From assembly GCA_030037185.1 (NCBI GenBank), contig JASHRR010000665.1:1-9305 (forward strand): a stretch of DNA of 9,305 nucleotides. The letters run 5' to 3'. Position 1 is the stretch's first letter; each line of letters opens with the position of its first letter. The DNA is from Xanthobacteraceae bacterium (GTDB taxonomy: Bacteria > Pseudomonadota > Alphaproteobacteria > Rhizobiales > Xanthobacteraceae). Shown one piece after another: positions 1 to 6,564 of this stretch. The notes beneath the pieces are model-generated. The model did no database searches and was not told the origin of the DNA. It saw only the letters and a program-made list of their open reading frames with translations. Made by a program: the position numbers and the translations under genes.

Positions 1-229
1 TTGAACGACAATTTACCCATAGGCTCCGGCGTGACGGAGGCTGCCTCCAAAACACTGGTCTAACAACGTCTTGGCGAGGGCGCTGGACACCTCGTGGCGC
101 TCACGTCGTCCTCAACTCAGGACTGCCGCCCTAGCCAACAACCGATGGAACGCATTCTGGCGCAAAATCTCCTTGCACGGCATGAAGATTGAAAATAAAA
201 CCTTTCGTTGCGTCCCGGGAGCTTCATAA
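1..229 (+). pseudogene. ISKra4-type transposase, C-terminal remnant (frameshifted, 5' end outside window)
   Basis: Frame 1 from base 1 reads LNDNLPIGSGVTEAASKTLV and then meets TAA at 61-63. The 'LPIGSGVTEAA.KTLV' block is the conserved C-terminal motif of ISKra4-family transposases, normally followed by 'KQR..GSGMRW'. The expected continuation is visible but scattered over frames: 'GAHVVLN' in frame 3 (about 96-116), then 'RTAALANNRWNAFWRKIS' in frame 2 (about 119-172), ending at TAA 227-229. 'W..FW.KI' near the C-terminus is also typical of the family. At least one nonsense change and two frame changes separate the pieces, so this is a dead insertion sequence. The body of the transposase lies upstream of the window. 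I could not delimit a terminal inverted repeat after the stop. The family call rests on remembered motifs. Confidence 0.72.
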
Positions 230-1082
230 TCAGCTTTGAAACGGGAAGGGGACGCATAGGAGACACAAAACACCTTAGTTCCCCGACCACTCAGCACCGC
301 CTGGCCACCCGGCTCACCGTTCTGGCGGGATGCCCGGCCAACACGGTTAGCCCGTTGATCTCTCGGGCGCGGTCCTGATCATTGGCGCCAGCCGCAGCCC
401 TCCAAGCCAACAGCTCTTCCAAGCAGATTCCAGGGGCCGTCACCGTTGAACAGTTGATCTGCGCGATCTGGTGCGGTTCGCCCGCGCCTTGGATTTTCGA
501 TCCGCCGATGCGCAACAGAAGGTGGCAGAATTTGCCCATCTGTGATGACGGGCGTAGGCGCACCGGATGTTCTACGCCGAATCGGCGTGCTCGAACGCGG
601 CACCGAACGCGCCCGGCATCAAACGCCGAAGGGGACGCGATGGTATTCAACGCCCAAACGTCTCGCGTTGCACAGATCAATCTGGTCGGGGCGGACTGCA
701 TGCGCATCCCTTCGCACCGCATGATGCCGACGGTCTTTGCTGACGAGCGGCCTGGCGGTAGGGTTGAAGGCATGCATCGACCATGGTCCTCGAGAACGCC
801 AACGATCTGGTCGAGCACAATCAGAGCTATGAGGAATCTGATTATGGTCTCCGGGTCTCAATTCCGGGCGCATACATGCAACCATCCGAATGTCTATGAA
901 CCGTGATCGCTTTGTTCGGCCTGCGAAGGACAGCGTACGGAGATAGGTAGTTCGGCCTGTTCGAGGGCCGAGCTCGACGAGGTGATGCGTCACAGGGAGT
1001 TGAATTGATGAAGTCAATCACGCGGGCCCGGCATGCTGTTCATGCGGCGAATTGTGAGAGTTGATCGTGCGCAGAATGGTTC
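230..1082. other. Unassigned stretch without a recognisable gene
   Basis: Several overlapping open frames exist on both strands, which is normal for GC-rich DNA. None has a convincing start and ribosome binding site or a family I recognise. Two short pieces read like protein but are isolated. One is plus-strand 450-539, reading 'TVDLRDLVRFARALDF...' and ending in a double stop. The other is a 39-codon plus ORF at 783-902 starting MVLENANDLVEHNQ. They may be scraps of older genes. The stretch sits between a dead transposase and an intact Uma2 gene, so degraded mobile-element flank is the likeliest explanation. Confidence 0.5.
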
Positions 1083-1646
1083 TCACAGACCGGTGCGGCG
1101 GTAGATCTCCGCGATGGGCAAGAATAGGCTGAGCGAACGCAAGTCAATGACGTCGTCGCGAGAGCGGACTGTACGCTGCTTGAAATCGTTTTCGCGGGCG
1201 AAAACGGTCACCTCCACGGCATCTTGCGCAATCACGACATAATGGGTTAGCGAAGCTAGGCTTGCGTAGGCTTCGCGTTTCCAATTCAAGTCCTGATCTT
1301 TGGTCGTTGGCGAAAGAACCTCGAACGCGACGATGACGTCGCTACGATCTCGCGCCCCGCAAGGTTCGCCGGAGACTACGGCAACATCCGGTTCGGGCCG
1401 GTTTTTCTCGGAGACACGCACACCGACGCGGCCTAGCACCGTCCACGAGGCGCTCAACTCACGCTCACCGACCGAGAGCACGGTGATGACGTTCGCCACG
1501 ATCTTCTCATGGAAGTCGGTAGGCGAGGCGTTCAAGACCGGCTTTCCCCCGATCAGTTCCCACTTCTCGTGGTCCGGCTGAGCGTCCGTGAATGCATAGA
1601 ATTCGTCCACGGTCATCGCGCCAGCTTTGATGACGGGAACGCCCAT
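1083..1646 (-). CDS. Uma2 family (DUF820) PD-(D/E)XK-like endonuclease
   Basis: A 187-residue protein of normal length for the Uma2 family, whose members have a restriction-endonuclease-like fold. Visible family landmarks, in order: an N-terminal 'MTVDEFYAF' block (about 11-19), 'WELIGGKPVL' (29-38) matching the usual 'yELidG', 'RPEPDVAVV' (83-91) with the presumed metal-binding Asp87, 'AFEVLSPTT' (107-115) with Glu109, and Lys123 in 'NWKREAYASL', followed by 'HYVVI'. The presumed catalytic D-E-K set is therefore present. The ATG at 1644-1646 is preceded by a weak AGGA. No partner gene lies next to it on the same strand, so it looks monocistronic. The biological role of Uma2 proteins is poorly known; they are abundant in cyanobacteria and in some alphaproteobacteria and are often associated with mobile DNA. 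It is one of the few unbroken genes here. Confidence 0.88.
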   Translation of the reverse strand: MGVPVIKAGAMTVDEFYAFTDAQPDHEKWELIGGKPVLNASPTDFHEKIVANVITVLSVGERELSASWTVLGRVGVRVSEKNRPEPDVAVVSGEPCGARDRSDVIVAFEVLSPTTKDQDLNWKREAYASLASLTHYVVIAQDAVEVTVFARENDFKQRTVRSRDDVIDLRSLSLFLPIAEIYRRTGL

Positions 1647-2345
1647 GAGGCTCGATCCTGTTGTCTCAATCTAACATCGTTCAGACCAAGGTGGGCATTC
1701 TTCCCAAGACCCGCAAGCCACCCCCACTCCCAAGACAGACGACGGTAATGGGGTCTGAGGGCTTGGGTCGATCCGGACGGGTGAACCGCCGCTCAGGGTG
1801 AGTTCATCGACCTCCAGGTGCACCTGATCCGCCGCTGCACGCAGCCGCTGCTCCCGGCTGGGTAGAGCTTGCTTAAGTTCGGCCGCGCCGACCGCGCTGA
1901 GATCGACCGGCAGGGCGACTCTTCGCCGTCATTGAACCGACCCGCGAGTTTGGCGATCCCCTGCTTGGCGCCCTTGTACATCTCCAGCAGCGACGTCTCC
2001 TCAACGTGCTCAATAAAGCCCGGACGCTTGAAATCTAAAACCATCTGCTGGGGATGACCGCCGAGGTGCAGGTCAACGCGCACCCTGGTTGGATCGTCGT
2101 GGTCACGCTGCAGACCATGGATGACAGCCAGAACCTTCTCGACGTGCTCGCGACCATGACGATGGCCGTTGCTTCCATCGCGACGACCATGGTCGGCAGA
2201 ATGACCCTGCGTTTCGTCTGGGAACGCTCCGTAAGTGTTCCGATCGGGCTCTGCAAAGTGCACCCGGCGCACCGTTTGGCCGTCACCGCCCTCGCCGTTG
2301 CCTATCCTCCGGAGCTGCTCGCCGGATGGCTGGAAGAGGGACGCT
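1647..2345. other. Unassigned stretch between the Uma2 gene and the emrB 3' fragment
   Basis: Open frames run both ways (for example minus 1793-2386 and plus 2054-2398), but none matches a family I can name and none has a convincing ribosome binding site. Several short protein-like pieces appear in different frames, such as minus 'LLEMYKGAKQGIAKLAGRF' (about 1945-2001) and minus 'LSAVGAAELKQALPSREQRL' (about 1830-1890). That fits a frameshifted minus-strand gene, but I cannot identify it. The right edge coincides with the start of transporter homology, which I interpret as a rearrangement breakpoint. Confidence 0.45.
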
Positions 2346-2904
2346 ATGCTACCTTGCAGCATTCGGGATCGCACTCTTTGCCGCAAGCAGCTTCATGAAT
2401 CTCACCCTTTCGCCGGACACTACGGGCGACCAGCTCCTGTTCCCGAACGTGGTGCGCGCCATCGGTCAGGCGTTGATATTGACCCCGTTGAGCAGCATCA
2501 CCACAGGAGGGATCGCGCCGAGCGAAGCCGGCGCGGCCTCGGGCCTTTCCAACATGTTGCGCAACCTTGGCGGCGCGGTAGGCACCGCGACGCTCGCGAC
2601 CGTGTTGACGAAGCGCGAACAGTTCCATTCGAACATCATCGGGCAGTCAGTGACGCTCTATCGCGACGAGGTGCGGGAGCGCATCACCGAAATGACGAAC
2701 TATTTCCTTTCGCACGGCATTTCGGATCCACCGGCTGCAAATCATCAAGCAATCGTCGCCATCGGTAACATCGTGAAGCGCCAAGCCCTCATCATCGGTT
2801 TTAGCGACACGTTCGCCATCATTGGCGCTGTCCTTACCATCGCCGCGGTCGCGCTGCTGTTCGCGCGCAAGATCACGGCCGGATCCGGCGCAGCCGCGCA
2901 TTGA
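2346..2904 (+). pseudogene. emrB: EmrB-like DHA2 MFS transporter, C-terminal fragment
   Basis: From 'YLAAFGIALFAASSFMN' (first codon at 2350) to TGA 2902-2904 the reading frame matches the last ~185 residues of EmrB/DHA2-type 14-TM drug:H+ antiporters. Landmarks include 'TTGDQLLFPNVVRAIGQAL', 'LSSITTGGIAPSEAGAASGL', 'NMLRNLGGAVGTA', 'LTKREQFHSN' and a terminal hydrophobic helix 'FAIIGAVLTIAAVALLFARK'. The N-terminal ~350 residues are missing at this locus. The ATG at 2326 is a chance start in foreign sequence, with no ribosome binding site. The missing part lies on the opposite strand at 6565-7615 and ends where this piece begins, so I treat the two as halves of one gene cut by an inversion. 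A fragment this short should not work as a transporter. Confidence 0.9.
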
Positions 2905-3113
2905 CAGTCTGGTCCTCCTACATGGGCTGACCTTCAGCACCAGACCCTAAGACCGAACGGGCCACATGGTCTGAGGTTAGTGCAGGCCGATATCGTCCTC
3001 AGCTGAAGCATCCGCGGGCACCTGACGCTTGATTTTCATTGCCCGGGACAAGGAGAAGCAGACATCGCGTCGCAGAAGAAGGTCGGCACGGGTGATTTTA
3101 GCTTTGCGGCGGG

Positions 3114-3240
3114 TCATCGCCGTATCGCCATGCTGGCACCTTAGTCTAAAATCCCGCGGCGGCCTTCTCGATAGCCTCCGCTTCGTCAGGCGCCTTGACC
3201 CTGCCCAGCCAGACGGCTTTGCTGGCGAGTTTATACACCT
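3114..3240 (-). pseudogene. Remnant of a small conserved hypothetical protein
   Basis: The minus frame from about 3240 reads VYKLASKAVWLGRVKAPDEA (about 60 bases) and continues 'EAIEKAAAGF' before a TAG. The expected ending 'ASMAIRR' plus TGA (3114-3116) is one frame away. The pattern of a short hydrophobic/aromatic start, 'V.APDE.EAI.KAA..F' and a final 'L/M-A-I/V-RR' resembles small proteins of about 65-70 residues common in rhizobial genomes, recalled without a named family. An in-frame stop directly upstream and the internal frame change mark it as broken. The last codons overlap the ATG of a short minus ORF ('MTRRKAKITRADLLLR', ending near 2977) by ATGA. That ORF may be a second remnant, but I cannot assign it. 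Confidence 0.45.
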
Positions 3241-3290
3241 ATGTCGACCGCCGCGGCTGCTACGGCGGAAAGAAAACCGGCGCACATGTG

Positions 3291-3690
3291 TCATCGAGGG
3301 TTTGGCAGATCGTCCCACGACTCGTTGCGGCAAAATCGATGGAGTCGTTGGCGTGCATCCGTCGAACCAAATGCCGCAGCAACCTCATACCAAGTTCGCG
3401 CCGCGGGACGGTCGCCGCCTGCACTGCCGTTTAATCGGCGTATCAAACATCCGTCGTATGTCTCGCCGAGCAGCAGCGCAGCCCGAGCGTTGCGCCGCCG
3501 CGGCGCGTTGTAGCACTAGGCGCGCAGCAGCTATATCGCCCGCAACGAGCAACTCGTCGGCGACCCTGAGAAGCCAGATGGTCTGATCGAAGCGGAACCC
3601 TCGTCCGCCGAACCCGACGGAAACAACCCGCGATAGCAACGGCTTGCGGCGTTTGTTCGGCTGCGGCAGAACCCACGCCGCGGTTGTGAG
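3291..3690 (-). pseudogene. Sel1/TPR-like repeat protein, C-terminal fragment, frameshifted
   Basis: Reading the minus strand, 'IWLLRVADELLVAGDIAAAR' followed by 'LVLQRAAAA' (about 3580 to 3493) is a helix-turn-helix repeat unit of Sel1/TPR type. The continuation 'NARAALLLGETYDG' and 'RPAARTWYEVAAAFGS' follows one frame away (about 3490 to 3345) and ends at TGA 3291-3293. A single missing base in the GC-rich run near 3490 explains the break. In rhizobia such segments form the C-terminal part of longer, proline-rich hypothetical proteins: 'AAARLVLQRAAEAG.ARAAL.LG.TYDP' then 'A..WYEKA...GS'. The N-terminal part is not recognisable here. A second open stretch in another minus frame (about 3700-3957, including 'LILTDETPLLLNIPNISGNE') may be more of the same ruin, but I cannot place it. 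Family membership is from memory of the motif. Confidence 0.6.
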
Positions 3691-3957
3691 TTACGCGATG
3701 TAGCGCACCCCGGGAGCACCTTGTTTTCGGCCGGTGGGCTCGCGGCCGCGGGAAGTCCCAGGGCGGGACTATCGCCAGTTGGCCTCCGTGTTCGCGGCAC
3801 TCATTCCCGCTGATGTTCGGAATGTTGAGAAGCAGGGGCGTCTCGTCCGTCAGGATCAGGATATGTGCGAGCCGAACAGCTACTGCATGGTCAGCGAGCG
3901 CGGCCGGGCCGGGCCGGCGCCCGCGACAGGGGGGCGCCGACAGGCCTGGTGCGGCGT

Positions 3958-4371
3958 CTAGCCCGGCATCCGGTCAAACTTCGGCAGCGCGGGATTGAGC
4001 GTGTCCCAGGCATGCCCTCGGATCGCGTAGGTGACCACCTGTGGCTCGAACTGGCCCGGCTCATCGAGACTGGCCGCATGAATCGCGATCACGTCGGGCA
4101 TGGCCGCAAAGGTCAGATAGACCGGGGTGCCGCAGGTCGGGCAGAAGGCATGGATCTTGTCGTTGCCGCTGTTCCCGGCCACATGCCAGGTCTTCGCCTC
4201 GCCGGTAATCGTCACGCTGGGCCGCACGCCGAAAGCGAGATAGGAGCCATGGCCCGTTCCGCTTCGCTTCTGGCAGTCGAGGCATTGGCAGTGGTTCTGG
4301 ACGATCGGCTGGGCGTCCGTCTCGTACCGGATGGCGCCGCAGGCGCAGCCGCCTCTGTAGGTCTTGATCAT
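3958..4371 (-). CDS. GFA family (glutathione-dependent formaldehyde-activating-like) zinc protein
   Basis: An intact 137-residue protein with the full cysteine pattern of the GFA/CENP-V fold: Cys9-x-Cys11, Cys28-x-Cys30-xx-Cys33 and Cys77-xx-Cys80. These bind structural and catalytic zinc in characterised members. 'GGCACGAIRY', 'CQCLDCQKRSGT' and 'FCPTCGTPVY' are the family signatures. Members were first described as adding formaldehyde to glutathione, but most homologues, including those beside ArsR/SRPBCC genes, have no proven substrate, so the function here is inferred only at family level. The ATG at 4369-4371 has a GAGGA box about 7 bases upstream. The gene is third in the arsR-SRPBCC-GFA operon, starting 26 bases after the SRPBCC stop. 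A GC-rich tract follows the stop; I see no clear terminator. Confidence 0.93.
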   Translation of the reverse strand: MIKTYRGGCACGAIRYETDAQPIVQNHCQCLDCQKRSGTGHGSYLAFGVRPSVTITGEAKTWHVAGNSGNDKIHAFCPTCGTPVYLTFAAMPDVIAIHAASLDEPGQFEPQVVTYAIRGHAWDTLNPALPKFDRMPG

Positions 4372-4397
4372 GGTCTGTCCTCGCTGGTCGTGCCGCG

Positions 4398-4862
4398 TCA
4401 GGCGGCCTTTGGCTTGGCCGAGACGTCGAGCGCGCGGCCGGTCTCGAGGAAGGACTTCAGGCTCGAAAGGACGATCGGCCAGCCCTTCTGAATGCCGCTG
4501 GCCATTCCGCTGCCGGCTTCGAGCTCGTCGTGGGTCACGGTGAGCCGGACCATGCCGTCATAGGGCTCAATCTCGAAGGTGACGCGGCTGTAGGCGTTCG
4601 GATCCTGCGCCCGGGACGCGGCCGCCCAGGTGATGACAAGCCGGTTCGGCGCAGAATTCTCCACCACCTTTCCAACGATCTCGACGGGCCGCTCATCGTT
4701 GGCGCGGACGTGCTGCCAGTCCGATCCGGGCGCCCAGTCCGAGACGTTTTCATGAGCCCAGTAGCGCCTGGCGATGTCGGCCTTGGTGATCGCTTCGAAC
4801 ACCGTCTCCGGCGTCGCGGCGATATAGGTCACGTAGACAAAACTCGTCGTCTGCTTCGTCAT
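4398..4862 (-). CDS. SRPBCC / AHSA1-domain protein
   Basis: A 154-residue START/Bet v1-like (SRPBCC, Activator of Hsp90 ATPase homologue type) protein. The N-terminal 'YIAATPETVFEAIT' with 'RRYW' (about 13-35) and the C-terminal amphipathic helix around 'GIQKGWPIVLSSLKSFLETG' are typical. The fold has a hydrophobic ligand cavity; no ligand can be inferred. I chose the ATG at 4860-4862, not the upstream in-frame start at 4937. It has a strong AAGGAG about 8 bases upstream, the family begins there, and it overlaps the arsR stop as ATGA. That overlap implies translational coupling. SRPBCC proteins encoded directly after an ArsR regulator are a well-known arrangement in Proteobacteria and are usually co-regulated by it. 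Confidence 0.92.
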   Translation of the reverse strand: MTKQTTSFVYVTYIAATPETVFEAITKADIARRYWAHENVSDWAPGSDWQHVRANDERPVEIVGKVVENSAPNRLVITWAAASRAQDPNAYSRVTFEIEPYDGMVRLTVTHDELEAGSGMASGIQKGWPIVLSSLKSFLETGRALDVSAKPKAA

Positions 4863-5179
4863 GATTGCTCTCCTTCGATTTCTCTCTTCAGTTCGTGCAG
4901 CAGGCTGAGCCGCTGGCGTTCGAATTTCCGGACCCACCGCTCGTAGACCTCGTGCAGCGGCACCGGATTGATGAAGTGCAGCTTCTCGCGGCCCCGCTTG
5001 ATCGCGGTCACCAGATTGGCCGCCTCGAGCAATTCCAGGTGCTGGGTCGCGGACTGGCGCGCCATGTCCAGGTTCTCGCAGAGCTGCCCCAGCGTCTGGC
5101 CGTTCTTCTCGCAGAGCCGGTCGAGCAGCTTCCTGCGGGTCGGATCGGCCAGGGCCTTAAAAACCTTGTCGGCGTCCAT
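4859..5179 (-). CDS. ArsR-family transcriptional regulator
   Basis: A 106-residue winged helix-turn-helix protein counted from ATG 5177-5179. A GTG three codons upstream (5186-5188) is an alternative start. 'VFKALADPTRRKLLDRL' (6-22) is the classic ArsR N-terminal helix. 'TLGQLCENLDMARQSATQHLE' (29-49) is the recognition HTH with Gln42-Ser43-x-x-x-His47. 'GREKLHFINP' (63-72) is the wing. The metal-binding 'ELCVCDL' motif of ArsR/SmtB sensors is absent (only Cys23 and Cys34), so metal sensing is unlikely. This subgroup typically sits with SRPBCC genes and represses its own operon. The C-terminus overlaps the SRPBCC start by four bases. Palindromic sites lie over the promoter just upstream (5209-5253), supporting autorepression. 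Confidence 0.93.
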   Translation of the reverse strand: MDADKVFKALADPTRRKLLDRLCEKNGQTLGQLCENLDMARQSATQHLELLEAANLVTAIKRGREKLHFINPVPLHEVYERWVRKFERQRLSLLHELKREIEGEQS

Positions 5180-5208
5180 CGGTCTCACTCACCACGTGAG
5201 ATCCCAAT

Positions 5209-5253
5209 ATGCAGGTTATTACCTGCATGTAAAGGGCAGGCATCTACCTGCAT
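5209..5253 (-). promoter_or_regulatory. Promoter with two tandem palindromic operators for the arsR operon
   Basis: Positions 5209-5228 form a perfect palindrome: 8-base arms ATGCAGGT and ACCTGCAT around TATT. A second, imperfect copy of the same 20-base layout follows at 5234-5253 (GCAGG at 5236-5240, ACCTGCAT at 5246-5253), so the two copies repeat every 25 bases. On the minus strand TTTACA (5228-5233) is a good -35 box. An 18-base spacer made of the first palindrome leads to a weak -10 near 5204-5209 (TATTGG), with the arsR start about 25 bases beyond. A repressor dimer on 5209-5228 would sit between -35 and -10, and the second copy lies just upstream. The architecture is seen directly; ArsR binding is inferred. 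Confidence 0.72.
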
Positions 5254-5614
5254 GATGAGACGCCGCCCGGCCGCGACCGCCGGGCTTCACCTCCTATCGG
5301 CGACATCATTCGCTGCACTGATGGCGTAGTCGAAGGGGTGCCCGTGTCGCCTTCGGGTCATTTTGAGACCAAATCCGAGGCCCATCCTTGCCCGTCTATC
5401 GGTCCGGTCCTCCAGCATGAGATCGTTCCTGCACCTTGCGGTCGTCTTGAACAACGCGTCATTCCACACCGATGTCAAAATCAGCCGTTCGGGGGGCACC
5501 AGAAGAATTTCCGACTAATCTGGCGTTGTTTGTTTCATCTGAGAACCTCGTGACGATTGCTGAGAGTTGCAGCACATAGTTATAACCATCGCAGCGTGAT
5601 CGGAGATATCGCTC
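5254..5614. other. Unassigned intergenic stretch upstream of arsR
   Basis: Short open frames occur on both strands (minus 5287-5499, plus 5338-5553, and a 35-codon plus ORF from ATG 5472 to the TAG ending at 5579), but none is a recognised family or has a clear ribosome binding site. The right end carries the palindrome GTTATAAC (5579-5586) and a GGAG box at 5602-5605 belonging to the next gene. Confidence 0.4.
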
Positions 5615-5867
5615 ATGGCCCTTACCAATGCCGAGAAGCAAGCTTGCTACCGTGAACGCCATCTTGGTGTTGATGCAGAGAAGGTGGCCTCTGGCTCACT
5701 CTCAACGCTGGCACCAGGGCGAAAACCACGTCACCCAAGGTTATACAATAACCGCTCTCGTCAAGGAACTGGTCAAGCGGGCCGAACGGCCGGTAACGGC
5801 AAGGCTGCTTTCCAGCTAGCTCGAAGCCTATTACGATGCCGAGTGATTAGGTTATGGTATAACCATA
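5579..5867. repeat. TATAACCAT sites flanking the small broken gene
   Basis: The nonamer TATAACCAT occurs at 5581-5589, about 25 bases before the small gene's ATG, and again at 5858-5866, 12 bases after its stop. Each copy sits in a palindrome: GTTATAAC at 5579-5586, and two overlapping ones downstream, GGTTAT-GGT-ATAACC (5850-5864) and TATGGT-ATA-ACCATA (5853-5867). A similar GGTTAT-ACA-ATAACC at 5739-5753 is inside the coding part and may be coincidental. The sites could be operators of a DNA-binding product or footprints of a mobile element. Neither is shown. Confidence 0.4.
5615..5846 (+). pseudogene. Small 'AEKQ..YRERH' family protein (RHH-like?), two frameshifts and a stop
   Basis: The ATG at 5615, with GGAG at 5602-5605, opens 'MALTNAEKQACYRERHLGVD' then AEK, the conserved N-terminus of small rhizobial proteins of about 75-80 residues. 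After about 5680 the family sequence continues in two other frames: 'LWLTLNAGTRAKTTSPK' (about 5688-5738), then 'GYTITALVKELVKRAERPVT' with 'ARL' (about 5739-5807). An in-frame TAG (5817-5819) precedes the conserved ending 'LEAYYDAE' and TGA 5844-5846. The central 'GYTITALVKELV..AE' segment resembles a ribbon-helix-helix or antitoxin-like DNA-binding motif, but I cannot name the family with certainty. The protein is plainly dead here. A second, C-terminal piece of the same family lies at 8795-8893 on the other strand. Confidence 0.6.
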
Positions 5868-5934
5868 TCAGCGCCGCCGGAATGAACGTTCGAGCTTATT
5901 GTTCAGGACGAACGCAAGGTGCAGGAACGTCAAC

Positions 5935-6228
5935 TCATGTAGGAGCACCGGACATTACGGCGAAGGAGCATGGGGTGAACATCGTCGCCGTGACGGATCG
6001 AGGTGTGCCCGGCAGGCCGGTGAGACCGCCCCGGATGACGACATCTTTTGGCTGAGTGTCGCGCGCGGCGCGCACGGCATCTTCCACGCTTTTGAGGACC
6101 TGCGGGCGGTCGCGGCCCGACACTGAGAAGGCCCACGGTTCACCGCCCGACTGGTGCCAGGTCAGTGCATGCATGATCTTCGGGTCGACCGTCAGGGCGC
6201 AGGCGGTAATGAGTGTCGTGAGATCCAT
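5935..6228 (-). pseudogene. VirB1-like lytic transglycosylase, truncated N-terminal part
   Basis: The ATG at 6226-6228 with AAGGTG about 8 bases upstream opens 'MDLTTLITACALTVDPKIMH' and 'ALTWHQSGGEPWAFSV'. The sequence continues through 'SVEDAVRAARDTQPKDV' and 'GLTGLPGTPRSVTATMF'. This order of a Cys-containing first helix, 'P..M.AL...SGG.PWAFSV', and a helix of 'EAV..AR' type matches VirB1-type SLT-domain proteins, which open peptidoglycan for type IV secretion. Homology stops near 5990 and the frame ends at 5935 after 97 codons, about half the usual length. The catalytic Glu that normally precedes 'SGG' is Gln26. No other virB or trb gene is visible. It reads in the same frame as most of the emrB piece upstream, so an ORF caller may fuse them. 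Function inferred; identification moderate. Confidence 0.5.
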
Positions 6229-6564
6229 GGTGTTCACCTTGAGAGCGGCGACAAGGAAGGCAAACCGGGCGGCATACGTGACCGGTGCCCCGGTATCGGA
6301 GCGGCGTTGAGGCCACATGATCGCTCGTGCGCCGACGTCCAGCGAGACAGGCGTTGCGCACGAAAGGACCACAGCGGACGCCAGCTTCCGTTTTCTGATG
6401 AATCCGCACGAGTCGGGGTCGCTTGATGGACCGCTCCCGGTCGCCGCAATCGCCGGCCTCGCCGAGCCGCGTCCATCGACCGTAATGAGGGCACCGGCAC
6501 GACAGACTGTCTGCCCGTCCAGTGCGAGAACGGGCTTGATGAGGTGGCACGCCGCGCGGGAGGC
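6229..6564. other. Unassigned stretch between the VirB1-like scrap and the emrB breakpoint
   Basis: Minus-strand frames stay open through here but show no family I recognise. One contains a signal-peptide-like run ('KRKLASAVVLSCATP', about 6363-6407) without a start codon. The left part may be the leader of the VirB1-like gene. The right edge is where EmrB homology stops. The open frames should not be annotated as transporter extensions. Confidence 0.4.

Noticed and set aside
291..1017. Overlapping ORFs on both strands (minus 291-818, plus 382-906, minus 619-1017)
   Set aside because: No recognisable motifs, no good start signals, and mutual overlap in opposite directions; consistent with random open frames in GC-rich DNA.
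2907..2945. Hairpin GTCTGGT/ACCAGAC after the emrB C-terminal fragment as a terminator
   Set aside because: The 7-base arms are separated by 25 bases and no T-run follows, so intrinsic termination is not supported.
3865..4491. A 208-codon plus-strand ORF
   Set aside because: It lies antisense to the GFA gene and part of the SRPBCC gene, whose cysteine motifs, ribosome binding sites and operon structure are clear; it is a GC-driven shadow.
4863..4937. Upstream extension of the SRPBCC protein to a start at 4937
   Set aside because: The extra 25 residues overlap arsR deeply and do not resemble the family, whereas the ATG at 4860-4862 has a strong Shine-Dalgarno box and a four-base overlap with arsR.
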